A stretch of DNA of 64,000 nucleotides from Holothuria scabra (lineage: Eukaryota > Echinodermata > Holothuroidea > Aspidochirotida > Holothuriidae), in contig CM074200.1 of NCBI GenBank assembly GCA_037179385.1, forward strand, positions 35,901,884 to 35,965,883. Reading direction: 5' to 3'. The position numbers and the translations under genes were made by a program. The notes beneath the pieces were generated by a model. That model saw only the letters and a list, made by a program, of their open reading frames with translations, did no database searches and was not told the DNA's origin. Every line of letters begins with the position of its first letter. Within the stretch, counting starts at the first letter, position 1. Of the stretch, positions 48,421 to 61,416 are shown in pieces.

Positions 48421-50174
48421 ACCAGAGTGCAAAAATGCATTGAGGTTTCGATGATACATACATGCTCTTTTCAATAAAATGCTACATTTCTTGTAACAAC
48501 TGGTGACCCAAAATAGCCTTTGTCTCCACCTGTAAGTGACTGGTTTTTCTTTCATATTGTGCCGTAAGATATTCTGCAAACAAGGTTTTCAGAGTTTGAT
48601 GCCAGGTGATACCAGATGACCATTGACCTCCACCAAAAACAACAGGTACAGTACTTTCAACTCACCATAACACATCCACATACTAATTGGGAAATCCATC
48701 CAAGTTTTCTACCTTGAGATATCCCATTTTGACAAGTTTTTCAAAGTTTGACCGATCATGACCCCAGATGTCCTTTCACCTCCACAAAAAATAACCTCAT
48801 ACAGACCATCTTCTCACCATAATTCATTTACATACTAATTTTGAAATCCATCCACCTTTCATACCTTGAGCTATCCTAAACAAGGTTTTCTGAGTTTGAC
48901 CCCTATGACCCCAAATGACCTTTGACCTCTACCAAAATCAGTAGAGTTCTTCCTCCCATCATAACGCATCAACATATCAAGTTTGAAATCAATCCAAGCT
49001 TCCTACCTTGAGATATAGTGTAAACAAGAAGTTCGGAGTTTGACCCCATGTGACCCCAAATGACCTTTGACCTCCACCAAAATTTATTGGGTTATTTCTT
49101 ACATCATAACGCATCAACATATCAAGTTTGAAATGAATCAAAGTTTCCTACCGTGAGATATAGTGTAAACCAGGATTTCGGGGTGTGACTCCAAATGACC
49201 TTTGACCTCCACGAAAATAAATCAGGTTCTTTCTTACATCATAACGCATCAACATATCAAGATTGAAATGAATCCAAGTTTCCTACCATAATGTATCATG
49301 TAAACAAGGATTTCAGGTTTTGACCCCATGTGACCCCAAATGACCTTTGACCTTCAAGAAAATAAATTGGGTTCTTTCTTACATCATAACGCATCAGTCT
49401 ATCAAGATTGAAATGAATCCAAGTTTCCTACCATAATGTATCACATAAACAAGGATTTCAGGTTTTGACCCCATGTGACCCCAAATGACCTTTGGCCTCC
49501 ACGAAAATACATCGGGTTCTATCATACATCATAACGCATCAACATATCAGGTATGAAATTGATTCAAGTTTTCTACCATGAGATATCGTGTAAACAAGGA
49601 TTTCGGGGTTTGACCCCACGTGACCCCAAATGACCTTTGACCTCCACCAAAATCAATTGGGTTCTTCCTTACATCATAACGCATCCACATATCAAGTTTG
49701 AAATTAATCCAAGTTTTCTATCATGAGATATCGTGTAAACAAGGATTTCGGGGTTTGACCCCACGTGACCCCAACTGACCTTTGACCTCCACCAAAATCA
49801 ATAGGGTTCTTCCTTACATCATAACGCATCAACATATCAAGTTTGAAATTAATCCAAGTTTCCTGTCTTGAGATATTGTGTAAACAAGGATTTTGGTTTT
49901 TGACCCCCTGTGACCCCAGATGACCTTTGACCTCAACCAAAATAAATAGGGTTCTTCCTCTCAGTATGGGGTATCTGTGTACCAAGTTTGAGAACTGTCA
50001 GATCTTCCCTTCTCAAGATATCGTGTAAACAAGCAAAGTGTCACAAACACACACATACACACATACATACACACATCCACACATACACACACACATACAC
50101 ACGCACATACACACATACATACACACACACGCCATCATGAATGCATAGGTTTCTCTTTTCATCGAAACCAAAAA
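48421..50174 (+). mobile_element. TH145 element, complete copy
   Basis: Starts ACCAGAGTGCAAAAATGC with 5' hairpin TGCA 48428-48431 / TGCA 48436-48439 and GGTTTCGATGAT. Core units of 145 bp run 48480-50030; a CA/CATA tract covers 50046-50130. The 3' hairpin GGTTTC 50148-50153 / GAAACC 50164-50169 is the same as in 3715-5809, the closest relative in the window. Confidence 0.72.
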
Positions 50175-50231
50175 CCATCACCATATCCAAAGCAACTCTC
50201 CAGCAAATTTGCATTAGCCTAACTGAGTGTT

Positions 50232-50317
50232 ACTGAACATTACAATAAACTAGGCTAGCTAGTTTATTGTAACTGAACATTACAATAAACTAGGCTAGCT
50301 AGTTTATTGTAATGTTG
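50232..50317. repeat. 40-bp palindromic unit, duplicated
   Basis: ACATTACAATAAACTAG, then GCTAG, then CTAGTTTATTGTAATGT reads as a near-perfect palindrome. A 40-bp unit starting ACTGAACATTACAATAAAC occurs at 50232 and again at 50272. Confidence 0.85.
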
Positions 50318-50943
50318 TCTTAGAATATCTCAGCTTTGCTAACTTAAGCAGTAGGGAAACTAACTGTAAGTTGTAACCATTTCCTAAGAGAATAAACCTA
50401 ACCAAGGCCCAGGCTAATTTGAATATGCCAGCGCAACTTTTGCAGGTTTTCCGTGGATGTTTTTGAGTGTTCATGAACAGAAAAGTTAGGCTATGTCAGT
50501 TTTAAATAAATTGGTAGTAGGAAATTGCTTTGTGATAGCGATTGAGTATGGATCAATGATTTCTGTACAATATGAGATAGATATTTTGCAGGAGGAGAAA
50601 ATGGTGGCCAAGCATAGCCCAATATGGCCTTTTCTTCGTTAGTAAGGTTAGAGCAGTGTTATCTTATTCTGCTTCGCCTAAGCTTACATTTTCTAATAGA
50701 GCAGGTTTTCTGTGACTGTTTTTTAGTGCCCATGAACAGAAAAATTTACTTAATAAAAAGAAAATAATGTCAAATTTCAATAAGTCGGTACTAGAAAATT
50801 GCTTTGTGATAGCAGTCACATAGATTATGTCAGATTTCAAGAAATTGGTACTAGAAAATATTTGTGACTGAAGATGGATGGGTAATTTTTGGTACATTTT
50901 GCATTAGATATTTTGTGAGCAATGTTTGTTATAATTAACTATT
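50318..50943. other. No recognisable gene
   Basis: AT-rich sequence with no supported feature. Confidence 0.5.
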
Positions 50944-50951
50944 CTGTATGT

Positions 50952-51343
50952 CAGTGGTTCCCAAGGTGGTCCCTAACCCCCCCCCCAGGGGGGGGGATTG
51001 AAAAGTTTGAAGGGCCAGGTGCTGAGTTGTTTTCAATCATTAGGGGGCGTTGGCATTGACTAGGGGATCCCTGGAGGTTCTCATACATTTGTTCAATAAA
51101 GGAACCTAGGAGGTTGCACAGTGGTTGACACAAACTGTCTTCTCCAAAAGGTTTATCAACTACTGACAAATATTTACCCAATATAAAACTCATCTGGGTC
51201 ATTTTGGTGCTGGAAGTTGAAAGTTGAAAGCTCAAAAACAAAGACTTATATAAATATGATGGCATGTTGGGTGGGAGGGGGGCATTGGATCAGTCATGGA
51301 TGCCTTATGGAGGCGGTAGTTTGAAAAAGTTTGAGAACCACTG
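50952..51343. mobile_element. Short non-autonomous hAT-type element, family D
   Basis: A 392-bp element with ends CAGTGGTTCCCAA and TTGAGAACCACTG and an 8-bp target duplication CTGTATGT at 50944-50951 and 51344-51351. The CAGTGGTTC termini are typical of a widespread hAT group. The minus-strand open frame 50951-51265 may be a transposase relic but shows no diagnostic motif. Confidence 0.9.
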
Positions 51344-51889
51344 CTGTATGTAAATACATGGTGAGCAAAATTTTATTTTGCTGAATATTTTCAAATTTTA
51401 GGTCACTCATCACTTGCGAGAAATACAGTTTTCATGATGTCCAATTAAATTTCAAATAGTAATTTAAATAGTATTTCTGCATATTTTTTTTTTTTGTTAA
51501 TATTGGATCATTTTCGCTTGCTGACATTTTTGCAAAATCACTTGGCAAACTGAAACATAGCTGACGTCGGTCTGACAGAAATGCTGCTTCAAATCCAACA
51601 TCCCTCCTCGATCCAATGGCAAAATGTCTACTGGGTTGCTACTGAGCAACTTGAAAATTTTCCAACCAGATGCACATGTACCCTTGATTCTTCCCCTTGG
51701 CTCCATCTAGTGATCATGTGGCTTTATTCTGTAGATTGAATCGTCTCTTTCCAATCGAAAGGAAACCTCATGTAGACTTATCTGGCAATTCGGTGCTATG
51801 AGGTAGAGGACCAATGGGCACTTAAATATCAGGGCCACCTATCAGTGCATGAATGGAAATTGTCTAAACTAGTTAAAACTAATTTTTAC

Positions 51890-52044
51890 TTAAACACTTT
51901 CTGCCAATACTTCACATGTTCTGTCAAACTCATCGTATGACAACTGCCCATATGTTGATGTAACAAAATGTTCTTGTGTTAAGTACGCAAAATAAGTCTG
52001 CAAAATCTGTGTCCGCATATGTGATATGATCGAGGGTGTTTTAA
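51890..52044 (-). CDS. Weak candidate terminal exon, unidentified
   Basis: The minus-strand frame includes HMRTQILQTYFAYLTQEHFV and ends CEVLAESV with a TAA stop at 51890-51892. It looks more protein-like than neighbouring frames. A possible acceptor, CTGTAAAAG, is at about 52045. There is no family match and no partner exon, so it may be chance. Confidence 0.18.
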
Positions 52045-52937
52045 CTTTTACAGATACAGTATATGAATGACAGCATGAGTGCAGCATGATACACATCTCA
52101 GACCTGTGATGAAAATACAACATTCAAACTTTGCAGGAAACCTAGAGCCACTTCAGTAAAGATGATCCATCAGGCAACAGTGGTAACGGCTCTTTTTCCT
52201 TTGCTTTTTTTTTCAACGGGGGGGACCCAAGTGGAACAACAGCCTTTCCAAAAAGGTCCAGATGCTGTATGTAACTTAGTCTTATCTTACAAGTTCAGGA
52301 CATAAATTTTAAAGGCAGTTTATCTGTAATGCTCTGTAATCTGTGACTGAAATGGAAAGCTGTCTGGCAGAGTCCATTCAATACTTCTGTTTTTTGGAGG
52401 TGGTATTGGGATTTGGGGATACAGTTACTTCATGAGTTACAGTAAGGTGACAATTAACTGAAAAACAAGGGACCAGTGGGATAGTCTAATTTATGAGATG
52501 GGGAGTTATGGGCTAATAATGATATGAGGGACTGATAGATATTATTTCAAGATTTCAACCTGGCCTTAAATTTTGAGACATGCAAGTGTGATTTCACACC
52601 ATCAGTCACCTCAAACCACTGTGAAAATTTTAATTTTTTGCACACCTGGAACTCCGATAAATATATTACAGTTTAATAAAACAGCACACCTACCATGCTC
52701 CTTAATTTGCTGAGGAGTTTAATTTGTTGAACACCTAGAAAATCTAGAACTCAAGGAAGGCCTCCTGAACATTATTTTTCTTGCAAGATTTCTCATAGCA
52801 CTCTCATAACTGGAGTCGTCTTAGTAACTTGGGAAAAGTTTCGCTGTGAAAGATGATTTGCCAAATTCATGTAGTTCCAGTTTACTTCTATTAGTTTGCT
52901 GATGTTATTATCAGGTTAATCAAAAGAATTTTAGATT

Positions 52938-53800
52938 TATTTTTTTTTTTTTTCAGCTTGATTCAAGGCTCCTATAAGATCCAATTTTTTAAGGCTTCAA
53001 ATATTTGGTCTGTGGGTTGTTTGTATTGAGTAGATGATCCCTACCAATTTTGGTGGAGGTCAAAGGTCATTAGGGGTTAGGAATTACATCAAATGTTAAA
53101 TTCCTAAGAAATTGCTTGTTAATACAAAAACTCAAGAATGGTACTTGTGATCTGTATTTGTTGCGTAGGTTGGCCATATTGAGTAGATGATCCCTATTGT
53201 TTTTGGTGGAGGTCAAAGGTCATTTGGTGTCAAAAGAGGTCAAAAGGTCAAAATATTGTAAACATGGTATCTCGAAACAGTACATGTGACTGTGCTCATA
53301 TTTAGTGTGTAGGTTGGTCATATTGAGTAGATGATCCCTATTGATTTTTGTGGAGGTCAAATGTCATTTGGGGTCACAGGAGGGCAAATGGTAAATTCCG
53401 TAGTGATAGATTGTTTACACAATATCTCAAGAAAGGTATGTGTGACTAATCTCATATTTGATGTGTGGGTTGACCATATTGAGTAGATGATCCCTATTGT
53501 TTTTGGAGGAGGTCAAAGGTCATTTGGGGTCATGAGAGGTCAAAACGTCTTAAACAGGATATCTAAAGAACGGTACATGTGACTATGCTCATATTTGATG
53601 TGTAGGTTGGTCCTATTGAGAAGATGTTCTCTACCGATTTTCCTGGAGGTCAAAGGTCATTTGGGGTCATGAGAGATCAAAAGGTCAAAACGCCTTAAAG
53701 AAGATATCTCAATAACCGTACATGTGACTAAGCTCATATTTGGTGTGTAAGTTGGTCCTATTGAGTAGATGATCCCTATTGATTTTCGTGGAGGTCACTG
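52938..53800 (-). mobile_element. TH145 element, reversed, 5'-truncated
   Basis: On the minus strand about five and a half core units end in TATAGGAGCCTTG, AAT, CAAGCTG and an A run (52938-52975). CTTG/CAAG forms a small 3' hairpin at the same place as in other copies, but the CA tract is missing. The 5' end stops inside a unit near 53800. It is the only copy in this orientation. Confidence 0.6.
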
Positions 53801-56074
53801 GTTCTGAAAATGGAGGCCTGTTACTACATTACATCAACTGAATACCTTCAAACAGTGGCTTCAAAATTTTCTTTTTTTGAAGGTGTCAACATGAATTTTC
53901 TTGCCTAATTTCTTGGGGACAGGTGCTTAACATAAAATCCCCAAATTAAGTGCCTTCATTCTGCTTATTGAAGGCCTGATCCTCTCGACCCGAAACTAAA
54001 ATTTTTGAAGTTGTCCACAGAAATTCTCAATTGGCCCAGGTCTTTGAATTGAAGCATTTAAAAAATGCATCCTACAAAGTTCAAATTACACAAAATGTAT
54101 TGTACTAGTGTTTTGATTACGCCCTGGAACCTTATGTACACTCACACTGAAGCAATAAACTGAGATTGTGTCTGGATGAGGATGAATTTTAGACAGTTGT
54201 GGAACTTGTGGGAGGGGCTTAAGTAAGGTTAGGAGACTTGGAACTGTTTGGGGTGAGAGGATGAGGCCTTTTAAAGGCCACAATTTTTGAAATCATGACT
54301 TTGGTTTATCTTTTTGAATAACAGATGATGGATTGGTCAGTTCTTTTGTGACTCTGAGTGGTTTCGATCCTCTCCTTGGTTGCACCATGTGGCAGTGCAT
54401 GCAGAAGTACTTCGCTCTCTTTGATGTCCATACCCTCCTGACAGCCTTCAAATCTTGGTGTCTAAGGATCATGTTCAGAGCGTGACAATTGTAAAGAATG
54501 TGTGACACAGTAATACAAGGAAGATCCGTGAAGAAAGAATGTTAGGTTTGTTAGAACTGCTAAAAAATGGTTGCACATGAAGCACTGCAGGCAGCTACAG
54601 TACTGTTCAATCAAATTTGAATCCGTGTGATAAAAGTTTGGAAGAGTTATATGAGACAAAGCTGGCAAGATGAGGCAGTCCTAGCTGATAAGTTAATACC
54701 CTATGCATGTACATTTCATTGGACTGGATAATTCTATGTGATGATGTTTCTTCCTTCAAACTTCTGTGGGAAAACAAACTATGATGTAGAAAAGTCCCTT
54801 CATATATTGTTACAATGCCACCTACATACACGTGAGCCAAACTCTGTGGAAACAAATTGTTTATGAGAAATGTTCCTTCCTTTTATTTTGAAAATATGTT
54901 TAGCAGAAATGAATACTGATACTGTTTAACTGATCGGGCAACCTGATTTGAACATTACTGCGTACTTAGTAAAGGAAACGTTGGTTAGGCAAAGTTGGTG
55001 CAGAAAAGTAGTACAGTGCACTACCTTTCCTATTTGCTGGGTATTTACTAGAACATTATATGGAGCCCTTGGAAACAGTGAAAAGTTCAAAGCCTGACAG
55101 TACGGCAACAAGGATAACATTTAAACTTCACTATGACAGTAATGAGAGATATTGAGGGGAATAATGTGATATAAAGGGATTGTTAGGTGGTGATCATGCA
55201 TGAACGATCGATAAGGCTCACCAGTAAATGATTTCAGTGTGGCAAGAAGGGCATCAAGTTTTGTCCACAAATTTTAAGTGAACTAGTTTCATGTTAAATG
55301 TTAAAACTCATATGCAATGGAATATTTCCCTGAGACTTGGTCTTCAATAAATTGTTTGGAACTGATATGAAATGTACAATGTTGGATGTTCCTGTCCTGC
55401 AGTATTCAAAACATGTTTGTGGGTCTTTCCTAGTAAAGAGTAGACACACTGTTAGTTTCTTTAGTGGGGCATACAGATTTGGTTAAAATGTATCTACAAT
55501 CTTTCTTTCATGTAGGCTTTCTCCTATGTATAACTATAATGCAGACATGTTGGATACAAGGTTCCTCCCAGCATTGTTACCCGTTACCTTGCATTTCCTG
55601 CCTTTCCCTAGGCCTCGGCAAGGCCTCACATAAACACCTGCCTTTTCCAGGGTGTTCTTGCCCATGTTCATGTATAACCTCGCTTTTTCAGGCTTCATAC
55701 TGAGGCACACTGGTCACCTGACTTTTCTGGGGTTCTCTTGGGTATGTATTACCTGCCTTCTACTAGCTTTTCCATGCTCCTGTATAGTATCACACCTCTC
55801 TGACAGACACCTGGCTTTTCCACGGTATTCTGGGAATTACATTCCTGGCTTGTCCAGCAGCCTTCACCATATTTCTGAGTTTGAAGTCCAGGCTACCAAC
55901 CTCAGAATGCCCTTGAGAGATTTCTAAACAGGTTCTTAGATACAGAGTGCACAGGTGGATTATTTTGCATTGATTTGGGAGTACTGTATATAGAGTATAT
56001 TTATGTTCTTTCGAGTATCTTGGCTACATGCAAAATGTGCTTCATTTTCACACCATATTTCATATGCTTAAGTG
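53801..56074. other. No recognisable gene
   Basis: At 55620-55870 words such as CACCTGGCTTTTCCA recur loosely, suggesting an old tandem repeat; it is too diverged for a unit length. Nothing else supported. Confidence 0.45.
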
Positions 56075-58850
56075 GGGTCAGAACTGAAGCAGAATTAGAC
56101 CTGGATTTGAAGCAGAAATTATTCCAAGCCTTGAGTATTGAAATAAAGCAGGAATAGGTCTGAAAATGTTCCAATTTTGTACCAACAGTGTCCAAGTCAG
56201 AATTGGAGCAGAACCAAACCAGGATTTAAGCACAAATCCAAAGCAGGATTTATAGGATGGAATTTTCCGACTATGAAACAGGAATAGGTCTGGAAACGTT
56301 CCACTTTTGTACCAACAGTGTCCCAGTCAGAATTAGAACAGAACCAAACCAGGATTTTACAACAAATCCAGAGCAGGATTTATAGTAGGGCCTAACCGAT
56401 GTGGTTTTTCACTGCCGATCCGATGTCAGATGTTTTTTTCCCCAACATCGGCCGATATCCGATCCGATCCGATATTTTCGCCACCCCGCCGTATCTATGC
56501 GTTTAGGCCCACAATTTTCCCCGTTTACTAGTAGGTCTAGATTTCCTTGTTTTAACTATAAGCAATGCCTCTTTATGTACATTGTCCGCGCATTTACTCC
56601 TATTTAAAGTCATCTTTAAAATGTCTAATAGTTTGCAAATTAGTATGAATTTAATCAAGACTGTGAATGAACTGATCACCTGAAATTATATTTGAGTTTG
56701 AATGTTGGTTGTACTCTATTTAATTAAGTTGAAATTTTCACCGGTGCGAGGTCCGATCATGCTGATGTACAGTAGTGTTGCTTCTCAGATCAGTGTATGC
56801 TACAACGTACACTAACTTAAAAATCTGCATTCAAGCTACAGTAATTCATACCGTAGCAACGGGCGCGCCAACACTGCAAGTCGGTTCTTTTTTATGTAGA
56901 AACTTGCAGACAAGATGTACTGCGTGCCGTATATTCTGCAAGAATCTGTAACAACTCTGTCTAAACCCTACCCTGCGTACTGTATTAATACTAACGGCGA
57001 TTTTCTAAAATTCACACTATGGGACGCTACCTCGAGTATAGGACCGAAATGAAAACCAAACCTTGAAATAAAATCAAGCCTTGAATTGGCCGATATAATG
57101 GTTTATTGTGTCAATATTATGCAAACGAACACTTTTCCACTATATGTTTAGTGCCAAGATATGACTGCAATGATTTCGTAAATACTGACGATAATTTAAG
57201 ACACCAGGATTGTTGGTTTGTTTCTTCACCACGAAGCAAATTAACCTCGTGTTATGTACGAAATACTAGGATGTAACTACCAACACTAAAATTGTTTGGG
57301 AAAAATAACGATCTAAGCAAAATTTCATTATCTCGTGAGCCCCAAAATATCGCCGTTTACACACGTGTGATTGAGAGTTTCCTTTCGACAGGAGTTTGAA
57401 GGGTGTCCCGACCTGAACGGCAGGGCGGTTATGAATGAACCTATGTAGTACTCCCAGGTACGCGACTTCCTAATAAGGCCACGATAGCGTGGGTGTGGGC
57501 ACACGTGTACGCTAGATGCAAATTTAACACGAATTACGTCATTTTTTCGGACGTGAAAGAGAATACTGTAAACAAATGCTGGGATCGGTAGATATTTTTA
57601 ACTTATGTTTTGAAAGAAGTAACACAAACAGTTTCGAGGTGGAGTTAGCAGGATTGCTTTTTGAATCCAAAAACATTCAAAAATTAAAATATGAAAAAAG
57701 GCAAAGGTGTAAAGAAGTATTGATTTTCTAAGAAGGGTTTTTTCTGTCATATTTCTAATATCTGTCGGTTTGATTTGAACTTTTGAACGTGATCGATACC
57801 TCTCCGATACAGTTGTTAATTTCTCATGCATATACAGTACCCAAAGGAGCATGAACAAGTCGTTGCTATAGGTCTACTTTACACATCTTCGGGAGTATTG
57901 CTTGTCTTCCCCAAAAAACTCTTCACCAGAGAATCGGGAGGACTTAAGAAAAAAATGGGTAATCACCGAACCTGAGGGCTGTTGCGATCGGGACAATTTT
58001 TTGAAACTTTTTTTATTAATACCACGTGCAAGCACTAGGTGTTACCCATGCCAATATTGGATCATTCCATCATGAAAAAGGCGGAGCAAAGTTTGTAACA
58101 ACAACGAAGTAACTCTTGAAAGAAATTTAATCATACAGTTCATGTATTGCAGGTTTGTTCTTTATTTGAGCATAAGGAATGTATGAAACTGCCATCAAAC
58201 AACTATGGGACAAAAGTGAAGGGAAAATGCAACTGAAATTTGTAAAATATTACATACGGAATAACAACTTTGCTGGCTTGTTATTACTAACTTTTACTTA
58301 TCCTGTAATGAGGATTCACCGAGTGTAATTATGTATCTGCAGTGAACTTGAGGTTACGTCTCTTGACTCTGCGCCAGAGAGGGGAAGGACTTTCAGAAAA
58401 AAAGAAACTTCTTGCAGCTGAGGCGTAGGAAATGGCTTGTATACGGTGGCGCAAGACCACGCAGTAAAAAGTTCCTTTGAAATTTTTACAAAGGTTTCAG
58501 GAGATGGAATATCGGTAAACATCGGCAAGTGAACTTAGCTGAATAATCCCGATCCGATATTTTACCGATGGTGGCGAATATCGGCCCGATCCGATGTCCG
58601 ATCCGATTATCGGTTGAGCCCTAATTTATAGGCTGGAATTTTCTGACTATGAAACAGGAATAAGTCTGGAAATGTTCCAATTTTGTACTAACAATGTTCA
58701 AGTCAGGATTTGATCAGAATCGAATCAGGATTTTAGCTAAAATCCTAGGCAGGATTTAAGCAGTAATTGAGCTGGAATTTTCCTGAAATGAAGCAGGAAT
58801 AGGGTCTGGAAATGTTCCAATTTTGTACTTAATTTTCTTGGCTCTAGAAA
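56075..58850 (+). repeat. 130-bp tandem repeat, split by a hAT element
   Basis: The word CAGGAATAGGTCTG begins at 56149 and 56279, 130 bp apart. It recurs at 58655 and 58794. Removing the hAT element and one 8-bp duplication (2246 bp) brings 58655 to exactly 130 bp after 56279. Units contain GGAATTTTCC, GTTCCAATTTTGTACCAACA and GCAGGATTTATAG. Confidence 0.85.
56386..58623 (+). mobile_element. Non-autonomous hAT-type element, family C, copy 2
   Basis: A 2238-bp element with ends TAGGGCCTAACCGAT and ATCGGTTGAGCCCTA and a perfect 8-bp duplication ATTTATAG at 56378-56385 and 58624-58631. Subterminal GATCCGATCCGATATT and ATCGGCC words are present at both ends. It encodes no recognisable transposase. 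It is more intact than copy 1 at 41840. Confidence 0.93.
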
Positions 58851-61260
58851 TCCTGACTTTAATATTTCCAGAAGGGATCATCCTTTAATTGTTCTTAGCT
58901 TATCCTCCCCCCCCCCCCACTCCTCAAGGGGAGGCTTAATGTGCATGATGACTAGCCACAATGTAAGCTAAATGAGGTGATTGCTTATTATTTGCACAGG
59001 TGGCAGCATACAGAACATGTACATGTTGATGCATCCACTCCTGCAGGATTGTGTGTGCCATTTAGACACATTTTCAGCTAGATGTACTTCCACTGTTCTA
59101 ATAAACATGTGTTTTCTGAGACAGTTTAGGTGGCACATCGTAGTAAATCCATGTAGGAACTAGACACACACAGAAAAATTTCAAAATTGCACTGGAAACA
59201 AAGCTATGCAGATGTTTCTGTCAGCATTACATGTGTAACGTAGAAAAAAAATGAAAGTTTATTAGCAAATTTTAAACCATAAATTTCTGTGAGTTTTGAA
59301 GAGAAATGAAGACAAAATAGCATTAGTTGTGTTCATTAGACCTTAGGGCATATGAAATAAACAGAAATAGAATTCAACTGCCACTAGCCCTCATGAGAAA
59401 TGTTTCTAAGCAGCCATAACATGTGTCACAAAGAGTTGTTACATGTGTAACACTGTGAAAAGGTGCAGAATAGTGGCATTTAGATGAAAAGCAAACATTT
59501 TGTGCTCTTTTCATAGCTTTGGAAACAAAGAAAATCAAAAAGCACACTCTAAGGATGTCATTGAAAGATTTTTTAAAACTCTGGGGGTACAGTAAGTGTA
59601 TAGATTTGTGTTGTAATTTTAACTCCAAAATATGATAGGCCATGTTATTTGGTAGGCAATTTTCAGAAATTTGATACTGTCTGTTATCATTGTAAAATTT
59701 TTCATACTGATTTAAATTGCTCAGGAAACCATTTCCCTTCATTCTCTACCACACACCTATACCCTTTGATAAAACTAACACAGGTCTAAATCAGGGGTAG
59801 CTACTCAGGACTTAGAGTTAAGTTGACCATTTTCCTTCCATTCTAAGACAATCTGCCCTCACACACATGTAATTTCAGAGCTGCACATACAGTAAGGGAC
59901 ATTGACACATGAATACAGTAGTTTGAAAAGCAATCCATTCTCTTTAATTAGCCTGTAACTTGTGAAACAAAGCCCAAAACATGATGAGCAAAATTGTTGA
60001 AAGAGGTAGACATATTGTAAAATTGTATTTTATTGGCCTATTGGGCCATTACAACTATTTTACTGTCATTGACTTTACTGCTTGGATCTGTTTCAATAAT
60101 TTGCACTTTATCATGATCACTTTCTCAGTGAATTTGTGGAGACTTCACTCACTGGCAACAATGACGGCGCCATGGTCTTAATTGTTATGTTACAAACTTT
60201 GTAGGACGGGGAAATCTTAAACTTTCTTTATGATAATTACTAAAGGCATACATCAGGGACATTGACCTATGGACTTTGATTATATCCTCTACCTCTTGTT
60301 ATGGACACATGAACCTGTGCAGTATCAAGACCATGGGTGGAAATAGTTGGGAAGCTGGGAGGCTCCTTCCTGGGAAATTTGGGCATTTACAAGGAAATTT
60401 TGGCCCCTGGAAGGTAATTTCCCTCAGTTTTGCATGTGCGGAAATACAGAAAAAGTTGCAGGAAATTTTTCTCCCTTGTACATGTTGAAAGGAACACATT
60501 TTCCAGCCCTGATCAAGACAGTCTGTGTTGGAAGACATCACTGATTGAACCACTTCAAAAAAGTAATGGACACTACAGTAATACTGCACAACATGTTCCC
60601 CACTTTTGCTCATGACTCGATAAAGGGGTTTTGATCTTCCATCGGAAACTCCATCAACAATACCCTGTAATAGGTGACAAGCACTTTCATGCATTTGTGA
60701 CTCAAAGTATACAAGGGATTCTATTGTCTTTGCCTTCATTAAGTTTTGAATTCACTCTAGATGGACCTTAAATTTAGTCCTGATATATTTTATTAAACGC
60801 CTCATTCTCTCTTAACAGTTCCAAAAACTCCTAATTAAATCTTTCTTTAAAGGTCCCCTCCACTCCCCCACAATCGTCTAAAACAATGTAAACCCTTATC
60901 TGGACACAATCTCAGTATACTGTTTCATGATGAGTATAAAAGAATAACAAAACCCCAATGTGATTACTGTGTAATATTAGCTAGAGTATTCAGCACTTTT
61001 TGAACTTCCGTCAGTCAAAGAGATCTGCTATTACTGTATGTGGACAAATACAAAAATTGTGGTTTGTGGTGAGAGTTGAATTGCATAATAAGCCTTTACA
61101 TTTTGAGTTATTTACAGTTTGTTTCTAATTTGCTCAGTATACTCATTGCAAGTTTCATTTGTCAATGTCTGAATATGCTAGAATAGAGGGTAAAATTTGA
61201 CCACAACTACACTGTATGTGCCACTGATCTACTTTATCAGCAATCATTCATGGAATTGTC
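58851..61260. other. No recognisable gene
   Basis: AT-rich sequence with a C run at 58909-58919. Open frames at 59374-59742 and 60299-60739 have no recognised domains. Confidence 0.45.
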
Positions 61261-61416
61261 ATAGACCTATTTCCAAATAGCAATTACAAAGGATTGTGGG
61301 ATAGAGTTTTGGTGTTTGTCATTTTTGTCAATGGCATTTTACTGTGGTGAAAATTGATGTACACCCAAAAATCTATCCCACAATTCATTGTAATTGCTAT
61401 TTGGAAATAGGTCTAT
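61261..61416. mobile_element. 156-bp MITE
   Basis: Arms of about 50 bp: the left starts ATAGACCTATTTCCAAATAG and the right is its reverse complement with few changes. A TA within the ends (61262-61263 and 61414-61415) could be the target duplication of a Tc1/mariner-type element, but this is uncertain. A decayed copy lies at 33227-33356. Confidence 0.88.

Noticed and set aside
60299..60739. 146-codon open frame (-)
   Set aside because: No family features, no splice context, and overlapping frames on the other strand are also open.
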